From DATLGD01 sp035540755 (GTDB lineage: Bacteria; Actinomycetota; Actinomycetes; Mycobacteriales; SCTD01), in NCBI GenBank assembly GCA_035540755.1, contig DATLGD010000181.1, positions 1-18,833 of the forward strand: a DNA stretch of 18,833 nucleotides. Reading direction: 5' to 3'. Below, one piece after another: positions 7,948 to 15,469 of the stretch. Both the position numbers and the translations under genes were made by a program. How positions within the stretch are numbered: position 1 is the first letter of the stretch; each line of letters opens with the position of its first letter. The notes under the pieces were generated by a model. The model saw only the letters and a list, made by a program, of their open reading frames with translations, made no database searches and was not told the origin of the DNA.

Positions 7948-9348
7948 GTGGCACCACCGATCGCACGGGGCGGCGCCAGGGTCGTCCGCCAGCTGCAGGG
8001 GCTGCTGTTCCTCGCCGTGCTGGCCGCTCTCGTCCTGCTGACCATCGGCATCTACAACAAGTGGTTCACCGACCGCGTGGCGGTGACCCTGCAGGCCGAC
8101 CGGATCGGCAACCAGCTGACGACCGGGGCCGACGTGAAGGCGCGCGGCGTGATCATCGGTGAGGTGACCTCGGTGCGGGCCACCGCTGAGGGCAGCGAGC
8201 TCGAGCTGCGCCTCGACCCGGCGAAGGCAGGGCTGGTGCCGGCCGACACGAGGGCCCGGATCCTGCCGACGACGCTGTTCGGCGAGAAGTTCGTGGCGCT
8301 GGACTTCGACCTGCCGACCGACCCGGCCTCCGGCCGGCAGACGCTGGCCGACGGCGGCGTCATCACCCAGGACCGCAGCGAGACCGCCCGCGAGACCACC
8401 GAGGCGCTGGACAACCTGCTGCCGCTGCTGCAGACGCTGAACCCCGAGGCGGTGAGCACCACCCTGAACGCCGTCTCCTCGGCCCTGCGCGGCCGCGGCG
8501 ACCGGATCGGCAGCAACCTCACCCTGGCCGGTCAGTACTTCGAGCAGTTCAACCCCGAGCTGGGCCGCTTCCAGGAGAACGTGCGGGGCACCGCCGACCT
8601 CGCCGACACCTTCACGGCCGCCACCCCGGACCTCGTCTCGCTGCTCGACGACCTGTCGGCCGTCAACCGCAACCTGGTGCGCGACGAGGCGGCCCTGGAC
8701 CGGGTGCTGCGCGACACCGCCGGGGTCGCGCGCACCGCTGAGGACTTCGTCGGCGAGAACGAGCAGCGCTTTCTCACCCTGGCCCGCGAGAGCGTCCCCA
8801 ACCTCGAGGTGTACGCCCGCTACAGCCCGCAGTTCCCCTGCATGGCGTTCTCGCTGGTCGACGACCACCGCGCGATCGCGAACGCCTTCGGGACGCTGCA
8901 GCCGGGCCTGCACATCACGCTGGAGTTCACCCGGGACAACGGCGGCTACGTCCCGGGCGACGAGACCGAGTACCTCGACGACAGCGGGCCGACCTGCCGC
9001 AGCCTGGGCACCGCGCCGCGCGAGCGGCCGATCCCGGAGTTCAAGGACGCGCAGGACGGCTACCGCGACGGCCAGGAGGTCGAGCCGTCGACGGGCCGGC
9101 GCTCGGGCGAGCCGCCGGAGGGACCGGGCGGTCCGTACACCTACCCCGACCAGCGCCGCAAGGCCCCGCAGGACCAGGGCACGCAGACGTCGGCCTCGGG
9201 CATGCCGATGTCGGCGGCCACCTACGACCGGGCCGCCGTCGGCGCGGTGGTGGCGCCGGCCCTCGGCCTGCGCCCCGACGAGGTGCCCGACGTCGCGGTG
9301 CTGCTGCTCGCGCCGGTCGCCCGCGACACGGTCGTGCGCGCGTCCTGA
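7948..9348 (+). CDS. MCE (mammalian cell entry) family protein, MceA-like, orphan
   Basis: A 466-residue protein anchored by one N-terminal membrane helix (about 19-36, LLFLAVLAALVLLTIGIY) with the rest outside. The MlaD/MCE domain spans about 44-120 and includes TTGADVKARGVIIGEV and ILPTTLFGEKFVALDF. MCE proteins form hexameric rings or tunnels that carry lipids or sterols between membrane and envelope, powered by a YrbE/Mla permease and ATPase. The downstream part is an MCE helical region, then a stretch with GLHITLEFTRDNGGYVPGDE typical of MceA-type members, and a Pro/Gly-rich tail. Usually six mce genes follow two yrbE genes; none is present here, so it is a solo copy. I chose the GTG at 7948 (AAGGGG 9 bases upstream); a TTG at 7918 is possible. 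Confidence 0.9.
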   Translation: MAPPIARGGARVVRQLQGLLFLAVLAALVLLTIGIYNKWFTDRVAVTLQADRIGNQLTTGADVKARGVIIGEVTSVRATAEGSELELRLDPAKAGLVPADTRARILPTTLFGEKFVALDFDLPTDPASGRQTLADGGVITQDRSETARETTEALDNLLPLLQTLNPEAVSTTLNAVSSALRGRGDRIGSNLTLAGQYFEQFNPELGRFQENVRGTADLADTFTAATPDLVSLLDDLSAVNRNLVRDEAALDRVLRDTAGVARTAEDFVGENEQRFLTLARESVPNLEVYARYSPQFPCMAFSLVDDHRAIANAFGTLQPGLHITLEFTRDNGGYVPGDETEYLDDSGPTCRSLGTAPRERPIPEFKDAQDGYRDGQEVEPSTGRRSGEPPEGPGGPYTYPDQRRKAPQDQGTQTSASGMPMSAATYDRAAVGAVVAPALGLRPDEVPDVAVLLLAPVARDTVVRAS

Positions 9349-9418
9349 CCTCCGGGGCGTTTCGCAGGGTCGGGTGGGGGCACAAGCCGGCCGCCGTGAT
9401 CTTCCCTGAGGAGCAGAC

Positions 9419-9919
9419 ATGACCATGCCGAGCGATCCCGCGGGCGGTCGCCGCTACGAGCCCGGTCCGGGGACTCCCTACGACGGTCCGGAGCCCGGCA
9501 CCCGCGAGTACGCGTATCCGCAGGAGAGCGGCATGCCGCCCGGTCCCGACCCCGGACCGGGCCCTGCCGGCCCGCACGGCTATGCGGCCGCCCCCAGCTA
9601 CCCGCAGCGCCCGGTCGACCCCCGCGAGCGCTACCGCGAGGAGCAGAGCAGCTTCGCCGACGACGCCGCCCGCTTCAGCCGGCAGCACCTGCGCACGCCC
9701 GAGACCAAGGAGTTCTTCAAGACCTCCGAGTTCGTCCTGACGCTGGTCGCCGTCCTCACCCTGATCATCTCCGCGGCCGTGCAGGAGAACTTCGACGCGC
9801 CGCAGATGTGGCGGCTGGTCACCGCGATCGTGGTGGCCTACATCGTGAGCCGCGGCATCGCCAAGGCCGGCACGAACCGCAGTCAGCCCGGCGGCTCGGG
9901 GTCGTCCAGCCGCTACTGA
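9419..9919 (+). CDS. Small Pro-rich membrane protein, function unknown
   Basis: A 166-residue protein I cannot assign to a named family. Residues 1-65 are a Pro/Gly/Tyr-rich disordered segment. Residues 66-103 are charged, with RERYREEQSSFADDAARFSRQHLRT split by no membrane helix and ending in ETKEFFKTSEF. Two membrane helices follow at about 104-121 (FVLTLVAVLTLIISAAV) and 131-148 (WRLVTAIVVAYIVSRGI). A short Ser/Gly tail ends the protein. This topology suggests both termini face the cytoplasm. GAGGAG (9408-9413) lies 5 bases before the ATG, so the start is well supported. It follows the MCE gene by 70 bases, so joint transcription is possible but not shown. Confidence 0.85.
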   Translation: MTMPSDPAGGRRYEPGPGTPYDGPEPGTREYAYPQESGMPPGPDPGPGPAGPHGYAAAPSYPQRPVDPRERYREEQSSFADDAARFSRQHLRTPETKEFFKTSEFVLTLVAVLTLIISAAVQENFDAPQMWRLVTAIVVAYIVSRGIAKAGTNRSQPGGSGSSSRY

Positions 9920-10051
9920 GCCGGTCGTCCGCGCGGCCGGCCGTTGCCCCGCAGCCGGCAGCGCGTGGCATCCTCGCCGCCGAACCCGGACCCGAGCCGT
10001 GGCCACCTGAGGGCTGACGACGCCCGGCCGGACGCATGACGAGGAGTCCCC

Positions 10052-11305
<1,254 letters not shown>

Positions 11306-11330
11306 CGGCCGGAACCGGGGCCGCCGCCGC

Positions 11331-11340
11331 ACCGATCGGT
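11331..11340. promoter_or_regulatory. 10-bp perfect palindrome upstream of the DUF3263 gene
   Basis: ACCGATCGGT is self-complementary. It lies 26 bases after the glutamate dehydrogenase stop, in the 141-base spacer before the DUF3263 gene. It is short enough to be chance. Confidence 0.25.
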
Positions 11341-11409
11341 CAGCGTCGATCCAGGCGTGGGAGCTCTGCCGCCGGCCTCGGCTGTGCTTGGATGAACGCG
11401 GAATGACAC

Positions 11410-11425
11410 GGGTGCAATTTCACCC
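11410..11425. promoter_or_regulatory. AT-cored inverted repeat upstream of the DUF3263 gene
   Basis: GGGTG-caattt-CACCC is a 5-bp inverted repeat with a near-symmetric AATT core, 21 bases before the DUF3263 start and just ahead of its GAGGAG Shine-Dalgarno. Runs such as AATTT are rare in this GC-rich DNA, which makes an operator or a promoter region plausible. I cannot name a regulator. Confidence 0.4.
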
Positions 11426-11446
11426 TTCCGCGCTCCGAGGAGAGAC

Positions 11447-11746
11447 ATGGCATCGGCTCCGCAGCCCGTCCCCCCGGCCGGCCCGGCCTCGGCCGACGCC
11501 CTGAGCGACCGCGACCGGGAGATCCTCGCCTTCGAGCGCCAGTGGTGGAAGTACGCCGGCGCCAAGGAGACGGCGATCCGCGACCTGTTCGGCATGAGCG
11601 CGACCCGCTACTACCAGGTGCTCAACGCGCTCATCGACCGTCCGGAGGCGCTCGTCGCCGACCCGATGCTGGTGAAGCGCCTGCGCCGGCTGCGCGCCTC
11701 ACGGCAGCGCACCCGCTCGGCGCGCCGCCTCGGCATGGACGCCTGA
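11447..11746 (+). CDS. DUF3263 domain protein
   Basis: A 99-residue actinobacterial protein of unknown biochemical role. The first 20 residues are Pro/Ala-rich. Residues 21-99 form the DUF3263 domain: LSDRDREILAFERQWWKYAG, then AKETAIRDLFGMSATRYYQ with VLNALIDRPEAL, then a very basic end (KRLRRLRASRQRTRSARRLG). The middle looks like a helix-turn-helix, so DNA binding is plausible but not proven. GAGGAG lies 4 bases before the ATG. A LytR_C membrane protein follows after 17 bases. The same pair, Rv0430 and Rv0431 (VirR), is adjacent in M. tuberculosis, which supports a shared function in envelope control. Confidence 0.92.
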   Translation: MASAPQPVPPAGPASADALSDRDREILAFERQWWKYAGAKETAIRDLFGMSATRYYQVLNALIDRPEALVADPMLVKRLRRLRASRQRTRSARRLGMDA

Positions 11747-11763
11747 GCGACCCTGCCCCCGTG

Positions 11764-12594
11764 ATGGCAGCCCTCCGCGGCAGGGGCGGCACCGGCCCCT
11801 GGTGGTCGCCGGTCGGCCGGTCCGACCCGGCCCCGTCCGGCGGGGAGAGCGACCGCACGCTCGACGACACCGGCGAGCTGCCGGCGGTACCGGGCGGCCC
11901 GGACTCCGACCCGGACACCGGCCCAGCTGCCGGCCCGGCCCCGCCGCTCACCCGGACCGGCCGGCCGGCCCGCGCGGCTCGGCCTGGCTCGCTGCCTCCC
12001 GCCCGCGCCCTGGCCGGCGCGCTGGTCGCCGTCGCCGGGGTGGCCCTCGGCATCGGCACCCTGCTCTGGGCCACCGATGCTCCTGCCGGCGACCCGGCGG
12101 TGCGGCCGCCGGACGCGATCTCGGCCGGCGCCGACACCGGCACCGACGGCGGCACTGGCACCGACGGCGAGCCGACCTTCGACGAGCCGGCGGTCGAGGT
12201 GCCGGCCGATCTCCCCGCCACCGAGCAGCCCCCCGAGGTCCCCGTCGAGGCGCCGGCGGCGCCCCAGCCGCCACCGCCACCACCCGCGGCGGCTGCGCCG
12301 CCCGCGCCGGCCCCGCCCGTCGAGGTGCCGCTGCTGGTGCTCAACAACTCGCGCATCTCCGGCCTGGCCGACCGCGCCGCGGCCGACTTCCGAGCCGGTG
12401 GCTGGCCGGTCCGCGACACCGGCAACTCCCGCGGCCGCATCCGCGCCACCACCGTCTACTACCCACCGGGGCAGGAGGCCGTGGCCCGTGAGCTGGCCCG
12501 CCGCTTCCCGGCCGTGCAGCGGGTGCTGCCCCGGCTGCCGAACCTGCCGGGCGACGGGCTGACCGTCGTCGTCACCCGCGACTACGCGGCGTGA
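11764..12594 (+). CDS. LytR_C domain membrane protein (VirR-like)
   Basis: A 276-residue envelope protein. Residues 1-82 are a Pro/Gly-rich cytoplasmic segment, 83-103 a membrane helix (LAGALVAVAGVALGIGTLLW), 104-186 a Pro/Ala/Glu-rich spacer, and 187-275 a LytR_C domain. The domain has VPLLVLNNSRISGLADRAA, GGWPVRDTGN, TTVYYPPGQEAVARELA and LPGDGLTVVVT. LytR_C domains occur at the end of LytR-CpsA-Psr enzymes or alone, as here and in M. tuberculosis VirR, which affects envelope integrity and vesicle release. No catalytic LCP domain is present. The start is uncertain: GTG at 11761 directly precedes ATG at 11764, and neither has a Shine-Dalgarno. A GACCCT hexamer 6 bases before 11761 hints at a weak leaderless start. 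The stop overlaps the next gene by 4 bases. Confidence 0.88.
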   Translation: MAALRGRGGTGPWWSPVGRSDPAPSGGESDRTLDDTGELPAVPGGPDSDPDTGPAAGPAPPLTRTGRPARAARPGSLPPARALAGALVAVAGVALGIGTLLWATDAPAGDPAVRPPDAISAGADTGTDGGTGTDGEPTFDEPAVEVPADLPATEQPPEVPVEAPAAPQPPPPPPAAAAPPAPAPPVEVPLLVLNNSRISGLADRAAADFRAGGWPVRDTGNSRGRIRATTVYYPPGQEAVARELARRFPAVQRVLPRLPNLPGDGLTVVVTRDYAA

Positions 12595-13070
12595 CGGCGC
12601 CGGAACCCCGGACGTCCGCCGTGCGTCCCACCGGCATGCGCGTCCTGCTGCTGCTGCCGGTCCTGGTGCTCGCCGCCTGCGGCTCCGCCGATCAGGGAGC
12701 CGGCGACGACGACGCGCTCGTCCCGCCGGGTGACCCGGTCGGCGAGCTCGTCGTGGAGCAGCGTGCCGACGAGGGCGCCGGGCCGCAGCGCTGGACCCTC
12801 GTCTGCGGCGACCAGGCGACGGGGGACCACCCGGACGCGCAGACCGCCTGCGACCACCTGATCGGGCTCGACCAGCCGTTCGCAGCGCTGCCCGAGGACC
12901 GCATGTGCACCCAGCAGTTCGGCGGGCCGCAGACCGCCACGGTCACCGGCGTCTGGCGCGGCGAGCCGGTCGACCTCTCGCTGGCGCGGTCGGACGGCTG
13001 CCTGATCGAGCAGTGGGACCGCCTCGGTCCGCTGCTGCCCGGACCGGTCGGGGTCGACCCGCCCGGCTGA
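12591..13070 (+). CDS. SSI-like (subtilisin inhibitor family) lipoprotein
   Basis: A 159-residue exported lipoprotein. The signal peptide ends in the lipobox LAAC, with lipidation at Cys30. The mature part matches the Streptomyces subtilisin inhibitor fold: four Cys at 72, 87, 106 and 137 with spacing 15 and 31, against 15 and 30 in SSI (Cys35-Cys50, Cys71-Cys101). It also has ACDHL, MCTQQFGGPQTATVTGVWRG and DGCLIEQWD. By this alignment the reactive P1 residue (Met73 in SSI) is Gln108, an unusual P1 for a subtilisin inhibitor, so inhibition is uncertain. The GTG start overlaps the LytR_C stop (GTGA, 12591-12594), which implies coupling. An ATG at 12636 would give a shorter signal peptide but has no Shine-Dalgarno. 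Confidence 0.85.
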   Translation: MTAPEPRTSAVRPTGMRVLLLLPVLVLAACGSADQGAGDDDALVPPGDPVGELVVEQRADEGAGPQRWTLVCGDQATGDHPDAQTACDHLIGLDQPFAALPEDRMCTQQFGGPQTATVTGVWRGEPVDLSLARSDGCLIEQWDRLGPLLPGPVGVDPPG

Positions 13071-13094
13071 GCCCGGTCGGGCGTGGCCGATCAG

Positions 13095-13109
13095 TAGCCT
13101 CGCCGGGTG
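13095..13109 (+). promoter_or_regulatory. Leaderless -10 box and GTG of otsB (TAGCCT-N6-GTG)
   Basis: TAGCCT (13095-13100) fits TANNNT and is followed by cgccgg and the GTG start. No Shine-Dalgarno precedes the GTG. This gives otsB its own promoter, separate from the SSI-like gene that ends 36 bases upstream. Confidence 0.6.
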
Positions 13110-13907
13110 ATCTCCCCGCGCACCGAAGCCGGTCGCCGCGCCCTGGCCGCCCTGCGCGCCGAGCCGGGCCGGGCCCTCGTGGCGCTCGACTACGACGGCA
13201 CGCTGGCGCCGGTCGTCGACCGGCCGGAGGACGCCGTCCCGGCCGTCGGAGCGGTGGAGGTCCTGACGGCGCTGGCCGACCGGGTCGGTCGCGTCGCGCT
13301 GGTCACCGGCCGACCTGCCGGAGTGGTCGTCGAGCTCGGCGGTCTGGCCGGCGTGCCCGGCCTGGTGGTGCAGGGCCAGTACGGCGCGCAGCGGTGGGAG
13401 GCCGGCCGGCTCACCACACCCGAGCCGCTGCCCGGCACAGAGCGCCTGCGCCGCCTGCTGCCGGACCTGGTCGCCGCCGAGGGGGCCTTCCTCGAGGACA
13501 AGGGCCTGTCGCTGGTCGTGCACACCCGCCGGGCGCCCGACCCGGCCGGTGCCCTGGAGCGCCTGCGCCCCCGGCTCGAGCAGCTGGCGGCCGAGGCCGG
13601 CCTCGAGCCGCACCCCGGGCGGCTGGTGGTCGAGCTGCGCCCGCCCGGCCACGACAAGGCCGGGGCGCTGCGGGCCCTGTGCGTGCCCACGCCGTCGGCG
13701 GTGCTGTTCGCCGGCGACGACCTCGGCGACCTCGCCGGCTTCGACGAGGTCGACCGGTTGCGCGCCGAGGGCGTGCCCGCACTGCTCGTGTGCAGCGGCA
13801 GCGACGAGGGCCCACCGGAGCTGGCCGCGCGCGCCGACGTCGTCGTCGACGGGCCGCAGGGCGTCGTGGCCCTGCTCGAGTCGCTGCTGCGGGCTACGTC
13901 GCGCTGA
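13107..13907 (+). CDS. otsB: Trehalose-6-phosphate phosphatase
   Basis: A 266-residue HAD-superfamily phosphatase that releases trehalose from trehalose 6-phosphate, the second step of the OtsA-OtsB route; trehalose protects actinobacteria from desiccation and osmotic stress. HAD motif I is LDYDGTLAP with nucleophile Asp28 and acid/base Asp30. Motif II is VTGR (66-69). The conserved Lys184 is in RPPGHDKAGAL, and motif IV is FAGDDLGD (Asp204, Asp205). The family cue GQYGAQRWE is also seen. The length is normal for a stand-alone OtsB. No otsA lies within the window. The GTG start matches the leaderless pattern. Its last 14 bases overlap the end of the convergent diguanylate cyclase gene. Confidence 0.93.
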   Translation: MISPRTEAGRRALAALRAEPGRALVALDYDGTLAPVVDRPEDAVPAVGAVEVLTALADRVGRVALVTGRPAGVVVELGGLAGVPGLVVQGQYGAQRWEAGRLTTPEPLPGTERLRRLLPDLVAAEGAFLEDKGLSLVVHTRRAPDPAGALERLRPRLEQLAAEAGLEPHPGRLVVELRPPGHDKAGALRALCVPTPSAVLFAGDDLGDLAGFDEVDRLRAEGVPALLVCSGSDEGPPELAARADVVVDGPQGVVALLESLLRATSR

Positions 13908-15378
13908 CCGGGCACCGGTCCCGGAGGTCGAGCCCGAGAACCGGCCCGGCCGGCGCTGCCGCCGCCGTCGGCGCGGCCACCCAGCGGTCCCCGCCGGCCC
14001 GCTTCGCCTCGTACATCGCCGCATCGGCGGCGTCGAGCACGGCGGGCACCAGGCTGCCGGGCAGGGCACGCAGCCCGCCGATCGAGGCGGTGAGGGTGAG
14101 CAGCGGCAGCTCCGGCACCCGGAACGGCTCGCGCAGCACCGCCAGCAGCCGCTCGGCGACGGCCTGCAGCGCGACCGCGGTGTCCACCTCCGAGCAGACG
14201 ACGACGAACTCGTCGCCGCCCCAGCGCACCGCCCGCTCGCTGGGCCGCAGCGCCCGCGACAGCCGCCCGGCGACCTGCCGCAGCACGACGTCGCCCACGG
14301 CGTGCCCGGCGGTGTCGTTGAGCCGCTTGAAGCCGTCGAGGTCGAGGAACAGCACGGCCGCCGGGTCGGTGGCCGCGAGCGCCTCGGTCAGCAGCTCGGT
14401 GCCGGCTGCCCGGGTCAGCAGCCCGGTGAGCGCGTCGTGCCGCGAGGCGTGCAGCAGGTCGGCGCGCTCGGCCCGCTCGTCGGTGACGTCCTGCAGGTGC
14501 ACGACCGTGCGGCGGGGCCCCGGGACGTGCACGGTGGCGGCGCCGAGGGCCAGCTCGCGACCGTCGCGTGTGCGGCACAGCACCCGGTCGTCGGGGGCCG
14601 TCCCGGCGAGCGCTGCGGCGAGCGCGTCGTCCTCACCCGCGAAGGCGCGCAGCCGCCCGCCCAGGCGCACGCCCCCCGCCGTCGGCCCGAGCAGCGCGTC
14701 GAGGGCGGGGTTGGCGTGCAGCACGTGCCCGTCCTCGTCGAGCACCGCGACTCCGAGCGGCAGGTGCAGCATCGCGTCGGCGAAGCCCTGAGCGGCGCCG
14801 GTGACGGCCGCCTCCGATCGCCGCATCACCGACCGGACGGCGAGGGCTGCCGCGAGCAGCAGCACGACGAGGGTGACGACGACGCCGTCGGGCAGGGTCC
14901 GCCCGGCGACGTCGACCTGCGGCAGCAGCAGCGCGGTCCACAGGACCGGGAAGGCGGACAGCCCGGCACCCTTCCACCCGTAGCGGATCGGCGCCTCGAG
15001 CAGCGCCATGACCCCGAGGGCCGTGCCCGCGCCCGGGACGTCGTGCCACAGCGCCGTCGCGCCGATGTAGAACAGCACCGTTGCGGCGGTCATCGTGGCT
15101 CCGAGCGCGGCGTCATGTCCGGCGCGCACGGCGGCGGGCAGCGCCGCCACCACGATCCCGGAGACCGCGAACACCGCGAGGTGCGCAGCGACCGCCGGGG
15201 AGCTGACACTGCTCGGCAGGGCGGCCGTGCTCAGCGACACCACGCTGAACAGCGCGCTGACCGCCCGCACCACCTCGAGCGCGACGGCGCCGCGGTGGTC
15301 CCGGTAGCGGACGGCACGTCGTCGCACGGCGGCGCGGGGCTCTGCCCACACCGCGCGCAGCCCTGGTCCTGTGGCCAT
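13894..15378 (-). CDS. Membrane-bound PAS-GGDEF diguanylate cyclase
   Basis: A 494-residue sensor that would make cyclic di-GMP from two GTP. About five or six membrane helices span residues 31-185. A PAS-like domain follows at about 196-305 (MLHLPLGVAVLDEDGHVLHANPA split across its first strands, ending LQDVTDERAER). The GGDEF domain starts at about 310 (HDALTGLLTRAAG) and includes FLDLDGFKRLND, GHAVGDVVLRQVA, and the intact active-site loop RWGGDEF (387-391). The inhibitory I-site RxxD is degenerate: RPSE at 378-381 is in its place, which may weaken product inhibition. No EAL domain is present. GGGAGGG lies 3 bases before the ATG. Its ligand cannot be read from the sequence. The C-terminus overlaps otsB by 14 bases tail to tail. 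Confidence 0.93.
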   Translation of the reverse strand: MATGPGLRAVWAEPRAAVRRRAVRYRDHRGAVALEVVRAVSALFSVVSLSTAALPSSVSSPAVAAHLAVFAVSGIVVAALPAAVRAGHDAALGATMTAATVLFYIGATALWHDVPGAGTALGVMALLEAPIRYGWKGAGLSAFPVLWTALLLPQVDVAGRTLPDGVVVTLVVLLLAAALAVRSVMRRSEAAVTGAAQGFADAMLHLPLGVAVLDEDGHVLHANPALDALLGPTAGGVRLGGRLRAFAGEDDALAAALAGTAPDDRVLCRTRDGRELALGAATVHVPGPRRTVVHLQDVTDERAERADLLHASRHDALTGLLTRAAGTELLTEALAATDPAAVLFLDLDGFKRLNDTAGHAVGDVVLRQVAGRLSRALRPSERAVRWGGDEFVVVCSEVDTAVALQAVAERLLAVLREPFRVPELPLLTLTASIGGLRALPGSLVPAVLDAADAAMYEAKRAGGDRWVAAPTAAAAPAGPVLGLDLRDRCPVSAT

Positions 15379-15400
15379 CCGCCCTCCCGCCTCGGCTGCG

Positions 15401-15406
15401 ACCGTA
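15401..15406 (-). promoter_or_regulatory. -10 box of the diguanylate cyclase gene
   Basis: TACGGT on the minus strand, 22 bases upstream of the ATG, the same hexamer as at hutH. Transcription would start near 15394, leaving a short leader that includes the GGGAGGG Shine-Dalgarno. No clear -35 box was seen. Confidence 0.45.
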
Positions 15407-15429
15407 GGCCGCCGAGCCCGGGCGGCGCA

Positions 15430-15469
15430 TGACCCGTTCGAGCCAGTGCCGGGGGGTTCGGCCGGGTCA
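15430..15469 (-). terminator. Possible hairpin at the end of the AAA ATPase gene
   Basis: TGACCCG (15430-15436) and CGGGTCA (15463-15469) form a 7-bp inverted repeat whose right arm covers the ATPase stop codon. The loop is 26 bases and there is no T tract, so termination is only a possibility. Confidence 0.25.

Noticed and set aside
9920..10051. A small gene or RNA between the membrane protein and glutamate dehydrogenase.
   Set aside because: No frame with a Shine-Dalgarno and no stable conserved-looking structure; it probably holds only the dehydrogenase promoter and leader.
13021..13094. A terminator between the SSI-like gene and otsB.
   Set aside because: Only a 5-bp GCCCG/CGGGC pairing with a 12-base loop was found, too weak in DNA this GC-rich.
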